NCBI GenBank assembly: GCA_036567965.1
Contig: DATCTN010000030.1
Coordinates: forward strand, 124,001 to 188,000
Direction of reading: 5' to 3'
Source of the DNA: Candidatus Kryptoniota bacterium
Lineage (GTDB): Bacteria > Bacteroidota > Ignavibacteria > Kryptoniales > JAKASW01
Length of the DNA stretch: 64,000 bases
The first letter of the stretch is position 1. Each line of letters starts with the position of its first letter. The notes under the pieces are model-generated. The model saw only the letters and a list, made by a program, of their open reading frames with translations, was not told the DNA's origin and made no database searches. The position numbers and the translations under genes are program-made. Shown here piece after piece: positions 42,184-51,584 of this stretch.

Positions 42184-43428
42184 ATGAAAATAGCGTACCT
42201 GGATGCATTTGCAGGAATTGCAGGAGACATGATTCTTGGCGCCTTCGTGTCGGCAGGGATAAGTCCGGATGACCTGAAACGAGAGCTCGACAAGCTGAAA
42301 CTCGGAAATGTCGAGCTTGCTCAAAGGAAAGTCATTCGAAGTGGGATTACTGCAGTGAAGATCGACGTTCTGGTGTCGGGTGAAACAGAAAAGGTTACGG
42401 ATCTCGGTCGAGACGCCGATTCAGGCCAACATCAGGGCCGTTCCCACCGACACCATGGTCAGGGACATGGACGAAGTTATGTCGAGATCGAACACTTAAT
42501 AGCGGAATCGCCGCTGAGTCAATTCGTGCGCGACAAATCTCTCGACGTGTTCAGGAGGATCGGCGAGGCGGAATCCAAAATACACGACATTCCCCTCGAG
42601 AAGATTCATTTCCATGAAATTGGGGCGGTCGATTCGATCGTTGACATAGTCGGATGCGCACTGTGTGTAGAGATGAGCGGTGTTGATGCGGTATACACAT
42701 CTCCCATCCGGATGGGGTCTAACGGTTTTGTTGAGACACGGCATGGTGCGATGCCCGTCCCAACTCCTGCGTCAATCGAAGTGTTGAAGGATTACCCGGT
42801 CGTGTTCAATGACGTACCGTATGAGCTTACGACTCCAACCGGGGCAGGTATTGTCAAGTCGTTTTCAAAAGGAGTGCTCAAACATCAGGCTTTCGAGATC
42901 GAAAAAATCGGGTACGGTGCAGGATCGCGCGACCTGGACAAACTTCCGAATTTGCTGAGACTCGTGATCGGAGAACTGAAATCCGAGGTCGAAGAGGATC
43001 ATGTTGTGATGCTTGAGACTAACATGGACGATATTAACCCTCAGCTGATTCCACATGTCATCGAGAAGCTGATGTCCGCCGGCGCCACCGATGCTTTCGT
43101 CGTCCCTGTGATAATGAAGAAGGGAAGACCCGGTTTTATGCTCACCGTCCTCATTTCCGAATCTCTTCTTGAAAGGATATCGGCAGAGATATTCTCCCAG
43201 ACCACCACTCTCGGACTTCGGATCCAGCACGTCGACAGGATCAAGATCCATAGAGAAATAAAGACGGCATTGACCAGCTTCGGCGAAGTTCAGGTTAAGG
43301 AAGCAGTTGTCAACGGTAAAAAAAGGGTATCGGCAGAATTCGAGGAGTGCAGGCGCATTGCGGAATCGAAGGGTCTTCCGGTAGCGGAGGTAATGCAGAA
43401 GTTGAATGCGGAGCTGAACAGGGAGTGA
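42184..43428 (+). CDS. larC: LarC-like nickel-pincer cofactor metallation protein
   Basis: LarC inserts nickel into the pyridinium-3,5-bisthiocarboxylate mononucleotide (the Ni-pincer cofactor) used by lactate racemase and related enzymes. The 414-residue protein starts KIAYLDAFAGIAGDMILGAF. It has a His-rich segment near residues 80-100 and contains EKIHFHEIGAVDSIVDIVG and TPTGAGIVKSF, typical of the family. It is one uninterrupted frame, whereas LarC in lactobacilli needs a programmed frameshift. No larA, larB or larE is in the window. AAGGAG precedes the ATG. The stop overlaps the priA GTG. Confidence 0.9.
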   Translation: MKIAYLDAFAGIAGDMILGAFVSAGISPDDLKRELDKLKLGNVELAQRKVIRSGITAVKIDVLVSGETEKVTDLGRDADSGQHQGRSHRHHGQGHGRSYVEIEHLIAESPLSQFVRDKSLDVFRRIGEAESKIHDIPLEKIHFHEIGAVDSIVDIVGCALCVEMSGVDAVYTSPIRMGSNGFVETRHGAMPVPTPASIEVLKDYPVVFNDVPYELTTPTGAGIVKSFSKGVLKHQAFEIEKIGYGAGSRDLDKLPNLLRLVIGELKSEVEEDHVVMLETNMDDINPQLIPHVIEKLMSAGATDAFVVPVIMKKGRPGFMLTVLISESLLERISAEIFSQTTTLGLRIQHVDRIKIHREIKTALTSFGEVQVKEAVVNGKKRVSAEFEECRRIAESKGLPVAEVMQKLNAELNRE

Positions 43429-45890
43429 AGAAGAGTTATTGCGAAGTTGCCTTTCCCATTCCAGTACACAGACAGTTCACTTACGAAATTCCTGACGCCC
43501 TATCCGACGCTGTAGAAGTCGGAGTGAGGGTGATTGCCCCTTTCAGAAAGAGGTTTCTGATGGGCGTTGTCGTTGATGCAAACTCGGCAGCGAACGTTCC
43601 CGACATAAAGTCTCTTCAGGATGTATCTGATGATAAGCCGATTTTCAGCTCTGAAATGATGAGACTTACTAAATGGATCTCCGATTATTATCTGAGTTCC
43701 TGGGGCGAAGCGTTGAAGCTTGCCGGCCCGACCGGTACATCTGTTGAGAGCATGAGAGTCGTGAGACTCTTGAAAGACTCAGCCGAAGTCAAGAATCCTG
43801 CGCGTGCAAAGATAATCAGAGCTTTGGATGCGAAACGTGAGATGACAATCAGGCAGCTCGCGCGAAGACTCGAGATGAAAGGGCTTAACTACCACATTGC
43901 TCGACTTCAGGCCGACGGAATAGTGGATGTCATTGAAAAAATTGCAGAGCCTAGGGTCGCGATACGGTACGAGAGTTATGTGAAGTTTGCGAAGGAGTAT
44001 GAATCTCAAGAACGACTCGCAACAATCCTGGACGATCTGGACAAAAGGGCACACAAGCAGTCGGAACTTCTGATCAAGTTGTCTCAGCTGCTAAGAGTTT
44101 CTGAGGGCGGAGTTAGCGTTGTACAACTCCTCTCGCTTTCAAAAGCGAAGATGAGCTCGCTAATGGCGCTTGCTGAAAAAAAGATTGTGGAGTTGTATGA
44201 CAGGGAAAGCTACAGGGAGATCGACTACAAATACCACGAAGCCGAGCGGACCTTTGACCTGACTTCTTTCCAAAGAGAGGTGATCTCAAGGATTTGCGAA
44301 CCCGTTTCATCAGGCGATTACACCACCTTTCTTCTCCACGGAGTCACAGGAAGCGGCAAAACCCAGGTCTACATCGAAGCCATTGACCTCGTGATCAAAC
44401 AGGGGAAGTCTGCCATCGTCCTTGTTCCTGAAATCTCCCTCACCCCGCAGATGGTCGACAGGTTCAAGAGTCGCTTTCATGAGACAATAGCGGTAATGCA
44501 CAGCAGGATGTCTTTGGGCGAACGGTTTGATTCGTGGCGCAAGGTGAAGCGTGGTGAGGCGCGTGTCGTCATCGGGGCGCGCAGCGCGGTGTTCGCTCCG
44601 GTGCAAAACCTCGGTCTTATTGTCGTCGATGAAGAACACGAAGCAAGCTACAAACAGAGTGATTCCTCGCCGAGATACAATGCGCGAGACGTAGCCGTGA
44701 TGCGGTGCTCCTTAAACAAGGGAGTAGCTGTCCTCGGTAGCGCAACTCCGTCCGTTGAGTCGTACTACAACGCGGTATCCGGAAAGTATGTCCTCCTCAA
44801 CCTTCCGGAGAGAATCGACAATGCAAAGATGCCGAAGATCGAAATTGTTGATATGAAATTGAAACGGAAAGAGAAACTTGTCTCAGGAAGTTTCAGCGAC
44901 ACACTCAGGCAAAAGATAGATGCGCGGCTTGAAAAGAAAGAAGGCATCATAATTTTACGGAATCGCCGCGGATTCTCGACATATCTTCAGTGCGATGATT
45001 GCGGCAGTACCATCATGTGTCCGAACTGCGACCTTGCCCTTACATTTCACAAAAGAAAGAAGCACTTACGTTGTCACTACTGCGGTTATGTCCAGGATCC
45101 GCCGGTTCGCTGTCCGAAATGTGGCAGCGATAAACTTGTTTATGGTGGAACAGGCACTCAGAAAGTCGAAGATGAGCTTGGCATGTACTTTCCTGAAGCA
45201 AAAATCCTCCGGATGGATCTCGACACCACATCTGTCCGCGGTGCTCACGATAAGATGCTGATCGAATTCGCAAACGGTACGGCAGATATGCTCATCGGTA
45301 CGCAATTAGTTGCGAAGGGATTGGATTTTCCGCGAGTGACACTGGTGGGCGTTATTTCAGCCGACTCGAATCTATTGATGCCGGATTTCAGGTCAACGGA
45401 AAGAACATTCCAGCTCCTGACGCAGGTCGCGGGAAGGGCGGGAAGACGCGATAAAGACGGCGAAGTGGTGATCCAGGTATCTGACAGCCGTGACGAAGTC
45501 CTGAAATTTGTCGCAACGCATGACTACCTTGGGTTCTATCAAAAAGAAATCGGAGTTCGGAAGGAACTGAACTATCCTCCATTTTCGCGCATGGTCGTAC
45601 TCGAGTTCAGGGGAGCTCGCCTTAATGATACCAGCGCCGCAGCAGAGAGAGCCGCTGCCCGGATCAAGAAGAAGCTGCCGGTAATTGCCGTTCTTGGTCC
45701 GGCTCCAGCTGTGATCGGCCGGTTAATCGGGAAATTCAGATTCCAGATAATAATAAAGTTGAGCAAGCAGCTTGCATCGGCGGACGCGAAGCTGGAAGCA
45801 ATCCTGGACGAAATCGATCTGGACCTGAAGCGGGTGTACGGTAATGCGGTGACCTTTTTTCCCGACGTCGATCCGGTCACGACACTTTAG
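43425..45890 (+). CDS. priA: Primosomal protein N' (replication restart helicase)
   Basis: PriA recognises stalled forks and reloads the replicative helicase. The 821-residue protein has the N-terminal 3'-DNA-binding domain (EVAFPIPVHRQFTYEIP), a winged-helix region, Walker A HGVTGSGKTQVYIEAI near residue 302, and DEEH Walker B. The eight-cysteine zinc module CDDCGSTIMCPNCDLAL, then CHYCG and CPKCGSDKL, lies near residues 525-565. The helicase C-terminal motif TQVAGRAGRRDKDGEVV follows. The GTG at 43425 overlaps the larC stop and puts the N-domain at the right position; a frame extending to 43347 lies inside larC. Confidence 0.94.
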   Translation: MKKSYCEVAFPIPVHRQFTYEIPDALSDAVEVGVRVIAPFRKRFLMGVVVDANSAANVPDIKSLQDVSDDKPIFSSEMMRLTKWISDYYLSSWGEALKLAGPTGTSVESMRVVRLLKDSAEVKNPARAKIIRALDAKREMTIRQLARRLEMKGLNYHIARLQADGIVDVIEKIAEPRVAIRYESYVKFAKEYESQERLATILDDLDKRAHKQSELLIKLSQLLRVSEGGVSVVQLLSLSKAKMSSLMALAEKKIVELYDRESYREIDYKYHEAERTFDLTSFQREVISRICEPVSSGDYTTFLLHGVTGSGKTQVYIEAIDLVIKQGKSAIVLVPEISLTPQMVDRFKSRFHETIAVMHSRMSLGERFDSWRKVKRGEARVVIGARSAVFAPVQNLGLIVVDEEHEASYKQSDSSPRYNARDVAVMRCSLNKGVAVLGSATPSVESYYNAVSGKYVLLNLPERIDNAKMPKIEIVDMKLKRKEKLVSGSFSDTLRQKIDARLEKKEGIIILRNRRGFSTYLQCDDCGSTIMCPNCDLALTFHKRKKHLRCHYCGYVQDPPVRCPKCGSDKLVYGGTGTQKVEDELGMYFPEAKILRMDLDTTSVRGAHDKMLIEFANGTADMLIGTQLVAKGLDFPRVTLVGVISADSNLLMPDFRSTERTFQLLTQVAGRAGRRDKDGEVVIQVSDSRDEVLKFVATHDYLGFYQKEIGVRKELNYPPFSRMVVLEFRGARLNDTSAAAERAAARIKKKLPVIAVLGPAPAVIGRLIGKFRFQIIIKLSKQLASADAKLEAILDEIDLDLKRVYGNAVTFFPDVDPVTTL

Positions 45891-45899
45891 TGATTTCTT

Positions 45900-46736
45900 C
45901 TACTGCACATGCTTCAACATCAGGTAAATCAGAGGCGCGGAGAAGATCAGACTGTCGAAGCGATCGAATACTCCTCCATGGCCGGGAATCATGTCCGAGG
46001 AATCCTTCACTCCGGCGTCACGCTTGAAGAGAGATTCCACGAAGTCTCCCGCTTGCCCGAATATCCCCACGACGAAACCGGTCCCTAAAGCCAGCGGTAT
46101 GCTTAACCAATGAAGAAATAGAAATTTGCCGACGACAACAGTGATGACGGCGAATATCAATCCGGCCGCCGCTCCTTCCCACGACTTGTTCGGACTTACA
46201 AACCTGCTCATTTTGTGCTTGCCGAACGGTTTGCCGACGAAGTACGCCGCTGAATCGCATATCCAGATCGTCGCGAGTATGAGGATGAGATAATATCCCG
46301 CGGCGCGATCTGTCGGCAATACGTGCTCAATGCCGACCCTTAGCCTTAGTGCTGTCAGCATCGCGCCGAAAAGACCGATGTAGGCCACACCCGCGATCGT
46401 TCCACCTACGCTTTCGAAAGTGCCTGAGACTTTGTCAGTCCTTTTCCTTGCGAGTTCAGACAACAGGACCAGCACAATGAAAATTATCAGGAACTCAAAA
46501 GCCGCTTCCATGGTAGACGAATAGACGATCGCATTCAACACACCGGCTCCTGTGATGCCGATGACAGGAGACATTTCCAAGCCGCGAGTACTTGCCATCG
46601 AATAGAACTCGTTTACCGATAGGACGATGATCACCGTCGTGAACGCAAAAAAGAAAAATCCTCCAAAGTAGCATGCGGCCACTATCAGAGGTATAGCCAC
46701 CACAGCGACGAGAACACGTGTAGTCAAATTAGACAT
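45900..46736 (-). CDS. cdsA: Phosphatidate cytidylyltransferase
   Basis: Makes CDP-diacylglycerol from phosphatidate and CTP in the inner membrane. The 278-residue, multi-spanning protein has the family signature near the C-terminus: SLFKRDAGVKDSSDMIPGHGG followed by VFDRFDSL, with the conserved Lys-Asp and Asp-x-x-Asp. Upstream, CDSAAYFVGKPFGKHKMS and SPNKSWEGAAAGL are also typical. Its ATG overlaps the stop of the gene before it by one base. Only nine bases separate its end from the convergent priA. Confidence 0.94.
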   Translation of the reverse strand: MSNLTTRVLVAVVAIPLIVAACYFGGFFFFAFTTVIIVLSVNEFYSMASTRGLEMSPVIGITGAGVLNAIVYSSTMEAAFEFLIIFIVLVLLSELARKRTDKVSGTFESVGGTIAGVAYIGLFGAMLTALRLRVGIEHVLPTDRAAGYYLILILATIWICDSAAYFVGKPFGKHKMSRFVSPNKSWEGAAAGLIFAVITVVVGKFLFLHWLSIPLALGTGFVVGIFGQAGDFVESLFKRDAGVKDSSDMIPGHGGVFDRFDSLIFSAPLIYLMLKHVQ

Positions 46737-47203
46737 TATTCTTCATTCTCCTCTTCTTCATCAAGACCGATCGAACTGCTGATCTCCATGGCCTCATTAT
46801 ACTTCGATTTCGGGACTAGAACTGTCACTTTCGTCGGTCGCGCGCTCGACTCCACGACGTCGGGATTCAACTTGGTAAATACTTCCGATTCGATGTCATG
46901 CTGATCGAGGTTCGCACACAGCATTGCCGCCTCATACTCGAAATCGAAAGTATGAACGACCTTCCAATCGCTAAGCAACGTGCGATGCCTGGTGTCCGAA
47001 CAGAGCAGAGCTCGGCCTGAATTTTCTGCGCACTCAGTGCAGACGGCTCTCCCGCATACTACACAGAACCCGATCGCCTGGTTCTCGAGATGAGTGTCGC
47101 AGACAATCCCTTCCTCTGATGAGACTTCACTGTTCAGTGTGCCGCACTTCTCGCAATAAAGAAACATCCTTTCGATTTCCGATCCGCAATTCCCGCACCT
47201 CAA
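46736..47203 (-). CDS. Zinc-ribbon, B-box-like and DUF2007 protein
   Basis: A 155-residue cytoplasmic protein in three parts. An N-terminal zinc ribbon (CGNCGSEIERMFLYCEKCG, residues 3-21) is followed by a B-box-like cluster (CDTHLENQAIGFCVVCG with RAVCTECAE and a later CSDTRH, residues 35-75) and a DUF2007-like domain (VVHTFDFEYEAAMLCANLDQ to about residue 145). An acidic tail ends it. The function is unknown; DUF2007 proteins resemble small signalling-like domains. The start is a TTG overlapping the CPBP gene's stop, and its stop overlaps the cdsA start, so it is translated in concert with two membrane-protein genes. Confidence 0.75.
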   Translation of the reverse strand: MRCGNCGSEIERMFLYCEKCGTLNSEVSSEEGIVCDTHLENQAIGFCVVCGRAVCTECAENSGRALLCSDTRHRTLLSDWKVVHTFDFEYEAAMLCANLDQHDIESEVFTKLNPDVVESSARPTKVTVLVPKSKYNEAMEISSSIGLDEEEENEE

Positions 47204-48108
47204 GCGTCTTCAACCTCCTTTGGTTCTAAGTCCCGGCTCCTCATAAACCGAATTGTGAGAATGAACACCACTATAGAAAGAGTCAGCAAGATAACTATGG
47301 CGAGCGGGCTCACTGACTGAGCGTCGTCTGGTGCCACCAGGCTGTCCCTTCCGGAGAGATAAAACACCAGAATCGTGAAGAAATTGTTCGTAAAATGAGC
47401 CGCGATGGGGACAAGTATACTTTTCGCTGTGTACATGAGATAGCCCAAGTAGATCCCGAGGCTACAAAGTCCCACGAACGTGACCGGCTGGACGTGGTAT
47501 GCACCAAAAATAATTCCGGTCATGACAATGGCGGGCCATTTCCTCATGACGATTTGGAAATTACCCTGAACCAGACCTCTAAAGAGAAATTCCTCACAGA
47601 TGGCAGGAGTAATAGCAACAACAGCCGTGACTACCAGGAAGTCTCCGAGCGAATGGGCGACAATTAAGAGCTTATATAATTGGTCGATTGCATTCTGATA
47701 TGAGTCGATAAATTCTTTCACACTGTTAGGAAGCGGTATCATGCCCTGGAAATATGTGTAGACCTCGAGTATTTCCTGGAGCGCAATGATTCCTACCATG
47801 GAAAGAAGAATGCTCCTCCAATCGGCTTTGTTTATCCCGAGAATTGATTTCCAGTTCCCCGATTGAACGCGCATGAGAAGAAGCGCGGGGGCGAGCACGA
47901 ACAAAAGTTCGGCGATCATGCTGGCTAGTCTGAATCCCAACGCCTGGTTTGCTTTTGGATTCGGACCGAATATGAGTTCGGTTATTCCACCCCCGACAAC
48001 TTGGAATAGGAAGAATACGATTACGAGTGAGAGCAACGCGAACGGCACCGGCTTAAATCTGGTAGGACGCGCGACGTCGGTAGTCACCAGGTTCTCTTCA
48101 GACGACAC
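47200..48108 (-). CDS. CPBP-family intramembrane metalloprotease (CAAX protease-like)
   Basis: A 302-residue membrane protein with about eight hydrophobic segments and the three CPBP/Abi motifs: EEFLFRGLVQ (catalytic Glu-Glu and Arg), FGAYHV and AAHFTNNFF. These enzymes relate to Rce1 CAAX proteases; bacterial members are implicated in peptide maturation or membrane protein processing, with mostly unknown substrates. It begins eight bases downstream of the DUF3108 gene and overlaps the zinc-ribbon protein gene by four bases. Confidence 0.88.
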   Translation of the reverse strand: MSSEENLVTTDVARPTRFKPVPFALLSLVIVFFLFQVVGGGITELIFGPNPKANQALGFRLASMIAELLFVLAPALLLMRVQSGNWKSILGINKADWRSILLSMVGIIALQEILEVYTYFQGMIPLPNSVKEFIDSYQNAIDQLYKLLIVAHSLGDFLVVTAVVAITPAICEEFLFRGLVQGNFQIVMRKWPAIVMTGIIFGAYHVQPVTFVGLCSLGIYLGYLMYTAKSILVPIAAHFTNNFFTILVFYLSGRDSLVAPDDAQSVSPLAIVILLTLSIVVFILTIRFMRSRDLEPKEVEDA

Positions 48109-48116
48109 TATCTTTC

Positions 48117-48977
48117 CTAATATTTTGAGGTCGGATTGCCAGCCAGACCGCTATAGTCGATCAGCTCGGCCACGACCGATCCGATCGCAACTTCGCTCTG
48201 GACCTTTACAGGAATCTTGAGCGAATCCTTGCTTATCCAGACTACTATGCGGCCGGTGTTCTTAAACAGACCTCCCTTGACGATCACCGGCTCAATAATC
48301 TGGCAGTGGAATTTTCCAGCTTTTGTTTCGATGTCTTGCTCACCGAGGTACCTAACGTCCAGCGGATATGTTTTGTCGCTGTAAAAGTTTTCGAAGTGCA
48401 AGCTTTGGCCGATTCTCAGATTGTTATAATTAAGAGTGCGCGCAAAGAAGAATGTGCTCACAATGTCCTGAGTATAAGGCGCAATCAGGTACGGTCCGCC
48501 TTCGCTCGTCTTTGCTCTGTGATTCTGCTGGTCGAACCACGCCGTGAAATCGCGCTTGTACCCACCTTCTCTGATGTGCTGCTCGAACTTCCAGGGGAAC
48601 AGTCCGGAGACGTCGATCAAAGATGAATAGTAATCTCTCACCTTGAAGAAGAAGTCGAAAAACTTCGCCGACCTCATCGTGAATTCTATTTTGATGCATT
48701 TCCTGTCGCCGTAGTACTCTGTTGATGGTGTGGCAATTGTAGCCCCACCCGCGACAATGGGGCCGTAGAAGACATTATAATCCAACTTCTCGCCGACAGT
48801 GAACGCATTGTTGCTAAGGCTTCTGAAATCGTTGTCTCCCATCGGTTCCTGTCGAAAAGTGGTATCATTTCCCGAATATTCAGGATTCCGCGCGATCAAT
48901 TCCGGATCCGTGCGTGATGCGGTCATCAACATATACGTCGAGAAGATCAGCAATAAAATGGATGAGAGGTTGATCAT
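48117..48977 (-). CDS. DUF3108-domain exported protein
   Basis: A 286-residue protein with an N-terminal hydrophobic segment (signal or anchor), then FTVGEKLDYNVFYGPIVAGGATI (start of DUF3108), FDFFFKVRDYYSSLID and a C-terminal half with GRIVVWISKDSLKIPVKVQSEVAIGSV, typical of DUF3108. The function is unknown; the domain looks like a beta-barrel lipocalin-like fold. Its start overlaps the stop of the upstream glycosyltransferase gene by four bases, placing it in an envelope-biogenesis operon. Confidence 0.82.
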   Translation of the reverse strand: MINLSSILLLIFSTYMLMTASRTDPELIARNPEYSGNDTTFRQEPMGDNDFRSLSNNAFTVGEKLDYNVFYGPIVAGGATIATPSTEYYGDRKCIKIEFTMRSAKFFDFFFKVRDYYSSLIDVSGLFPWKFEQHIREGGYKRDFTAWFDQQNHRAKTSEGGPYLIAPYTQDIVSTFFFARTLNYNNLRIGQSLHFENFYSDKTYPLDVRYLGEQDIETKAGKFHCQIIEPVIVKGGLFKNTGRIVVWISKDSLKIPVKVQSEVAIGSVVAELIDYSGLAGNPTSKY

Positions 48978-49954
48978 CGACTCCCGGCCGAGATAAGTTC
49001 TTGAATGGAATCCGCAACTTCTTCTACAGTCACGACGGACATGTTATCGGAGCCGTCCTTTGGGGTCAGGATTCTTTTTCTCTCGGTCAGCGGAGCCCAT
49101 CGGACTGGCGTCATAGGGCTGGCGTTCGGATAAATCCCTACGACCGGTATTCCCACCGCAGCTGCGAGGTGGATAGGGCCGGTTGAATTCGAGATGAAAA
49201 GCTCGGCGCCGGAAAGGAGCGCGATAAATCCCGTGAGTGAGAACCTTCCCGCCATGCTGACCGCCCGCGGCAATCCCGCACACAGCTTGTTACACCGCTC
49301 CGATTCATTCTCGAGACCTGTCACGATAACCTGAGCTTGGTGCGTTTCAGTAATTGAGCGGACCAAGTCGCGAAATTTATCTCCGCTCCATTCAGATGCA
49401 GATCCGCCGCTCCCCGGGTGTACCACGAAATACCGCGATATTCCGCTGGCAGCCAGAATGTCCCTGACTTTCTTCAGGGCGGACTCGTCCACACGCAGTC
49501 TTATGTCCATGATTCGCTCACTGCATCCGATAGCAGCCGCGAGGTCGAGATTGTAGTCCGCTTCACTCCGCGTGGAATACTTGCGATGCTCCTGAACTTT
49601 TTGGTTGAACAGGAATGAATACCATCGATAACCGGTTCCGACTCTGACGGGAATTTCGGCCAGGAATGCCGCTGCAGCGAGCTTGAAGCGTGGATAGAGA
49701 AGCAGGATCGCGTCGGCATCCACATGCTTCAGCTTATCTCTCGTTGAGCCGATCGTCTCTGCAGGATCATAAATCATTACCTCGTCAACAGGCGGAAAAG
49801 ATGAAACCACCTCAGAAGTATAACTTCGGACCAGCGCGATGAGCCTGGATTTGGGAAAACAGTTTCTCAATGAGGCGAATACAGGAAGTGCCAGCACGAC
49901 ATCGCCGATCCGATCTGTTCGCGCAACTACAATCCTTCTGAATTCTGGAGCCAT
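48974..49954 (-). CDS. Glycosyltransferase family 9 (heptosyltransferase-like), second copy
   Basis: A 326-residue family 9 transferase: RIVVARTDRIGDVVLALPVF at the N-terminus, VVHPGSGGSASEWSGDKF near residue 172 and SNSTGPIHLAAAVGIPVVGIYP near 258. The HPGSGGSA segment fits the acceptor/donor loop of heptosyltransferases. It differs from the protein at 5884, so two distinct core-sugar transfers are likely. It leads the minus-strand operon. Its putative -7 box ends about five bases from the ATG, so the message may be leaderless. Confidence 0.85.
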   Translation of the reverse strand: MAPEFRRIVVARTDRIGDVVLALPVFASLRNCFPKSRLIALVRSYTSEVVSSFPPVDEVMIYDPAETIGSTRDKLKHVDADAILLLYPRFKLAAAAFLAEIPVRVGTGYRWYSFLFNQKVQEHRKYSTRSEADYNLDLAAAIGCSERIMDIRLRVDESALKKVRDILAASGISRYFVVHPGSGGSASEWSGDKFRDLVRSITETHQAQVIVTGLENESERCNKLCAGLPRAVSMAGRFSLTGFIALLSGAELFISNSTGPIHLAAAVGIPVVGIYPNASPMTPVRWAPLTERKRILTPKDGSDNMSVVTVEEVADSIQELISAGSR

Positions 49955-50330
49955 TTAACAAATATAATGTTGAGGGGTGTTTATATTCAATTTGCACGTT
50001 TCCAGGTGGTGTCTCAAATCGAATCTGAAAATCAGTGAGCATCGACATCTCGATGACAGGGGGTATTGTTCATGCCGAGCTAACACTCACGATGGTGGAG
50101 ACGTCATATCACCCCGGAAACGAGCCGATGCTTCAACCAAAAAGATTTCATTGACATCGAGATACTGAACTTGGCCACGATGCAGTGCGATTGCCTTTTA
50201 CTTAAATCTCAAAATGTTTATTATAATCACGACTGGAGCCAATCGCACTTTACGCAGAATTCTAGTTAGCAGCTTTTAGATCTTGCTTGATTTTCTCTTT
50301 CTCCTCAATCCTAATTAAAGGGTAACTCTT
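49955..50330. other. Divergent intergenic region before xseA
   Basis: About 375 bases between the divergent glycosyltransferase and xseA genes. It carries the minus-strand promoter boxes at 49959-49990, a TATAAT at 50222-50227 that could serve xseA, and the AAAGGG ribosome-binding site before the TTG at 50331. No convincing gene or repeat is visible. Confidence 0.45.
49959..49990 (-). promoter_or_regulatory. Bacteroidota-type promoter before the second glycosyltransferase gene
   Basis: On the minus strand TATATTTG (49966 to 49959) follows an ATTG box after about 21 bases, like the promoter at 10347-10378. Transcription would begin very near the ATG at 49954, implying a leaderless or almost leaderless mRNA if the box is used. 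Confidence 0.4.
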
Positions 50331-51584
50331 TTGGACCAGGACAATCGGGAATTATTTGACTTTGAGATACCGGCTCCAGACGCCGATCGTATTCTAAAAG
50401 TCAAAGACCTGAACAGGGTAGCAAAAGAATTGCTCGAGAGGAGTTTTCCTTTAGTTATGGTTGAAGGCGAGATATCGAACTTCAAGCGGCACATGCCTTC
50501 GGGTCATCTCTACTTCACCCTCAAAGATGACGAAGCACAAGTGAGAGTAGTCATGTGGCGGTCCGACGCTGTGAGATTGAGATTCGAAATAAGCGATGGC
50601 ATGAAAATGATTGTGAAGGGAAAGGTTTCGCTCTATGAGTCGAGGGGCGACTTTCAACTCTACGCAATTAGTATGGTCCCCGCCGGTCAGGGTGTGCTTC
50701 AACTCGCATTTGAGCAGCTGAAAAAGAAACTTGAAGCCGAGGGTCTCTTTCGGGAAGAGCATAAGAGACCGCTCCCGGAATTTCCTCGGCGTATCGGAGT
50801 AGTCACTTCTATAGAGGGCGCGGCGGTACGCGACATAATCAGTGTAATCAGGAGAAGATTCCCGCTAGTCGAGCTTGTCGTTATCCCTGTTAAGGTCCAA
50901 GGAGAAGGAGCGGCCGCAGAGATTGCAAGGGCGATTCAACAGATGAACCGTCTTGGAAATGTCGATGTCTTGATTGTCGGAAGAGGCGGGGGAAGTCTCG
51001 AAGACCTCTGGGCTTTTAACGAGGAAGTCGTTGCGCGCGCCATATACGACAGCAAGATTCCTGTCATAAGTGCAGTGGGTCATCAGGTCGATTACACAAT
51101 ATCGGATTTCGTCGCCGATGTGCGTGCTGCTACTCCCAGCGCTGCAGCGGAGCTGGTCGTACCCGACAGACTCGAACTACTTGCCGGCCTTCAGTCAACC
51201 ATTAGAAGTATGAGTAAGTCGGTCATCCAGAATACGGAAAGATTGACTCTAGAGCTCGACAGGTTCGCGAATCACTACGCGCTTCAACAACCGGCATCGA
51301 ACGTTGAACAGAAATCTCAATTTGTGGATGAGCTGACGAGACGTCTCCAGACTCATACTCTTCATTTTTTCGAAAAGAATGTCGAGCGGATTGCCGCGAC
51401 TGAATCTCGTCTGAACGCGTTGAGTCCATATCATGTGCTTCGCAGAGGCTATGCCTTTGTTGAAGGCCCACGCGGCGTTGTCAGGTCGGTCAGGAACGTG
51501 GAGATTGGCGACGAGACGACAATACACCTTCAGGACGGTACTCTTGACTCCAGAATCACAGGAAAACATGGCCAAGAACGTTAA
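50331..51584 (+). CDS. xseA: Exodeoxyribonuclease VII large subunit
   Basis: The catalytic subunit of a bidirectional single-strand exonuclease. The 417-residue protein has an N-terminal OB-fold (VMVEGEISNFKRHMPSGHLYFTL), then the nuclease domain with RIGVVTSIEGAAVRDI, GRGGGSLEDLWAFNEE and SAVGHQVDYTISDFVADVRAATPSAAAE, and a coiled-coil region near residues 280-360. The start is TTG at 50331 with AAAGGG eight bases upstream. The xseB ATG lies 17 bases inside its 3' end. Confidence 0.95.
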   Translation: MDQDNRELFDFEIPAPDADRILKVKDLNRVAKELLERSFPLVMVEGEISNFKRHMPSGHLYFTLKDDEAQVRVVMWRSDAVRLRFEISDGMKMIVKGKVSLYESRGDFQLYAISMVPAGQGVLQLAFEQLKKKLEAEGLFREEHKRPLPEFPRRIGVVTSIEGAAVRDIISVIRRRFPLVELVVIPVKVQGEGAAAEIARAIQQMNRLGNVDVLIVGRGGGSLEDLWAFNEEVVARAIYDSKIPVISAVGHQVDYTISDFVADVRAATPSAAAELVVPDRLELLAGLQSTIRSMSKSVIQNTERLTLELDRFANHYALQQPASNVEQKSQFVDELTRRLQTHTLHFFEKNVERIAATESRLNALSPYHVLRRGYAFVEGPRGVVRSVRNVEIGDETTIHLQDGTLDSRITGKHGQER

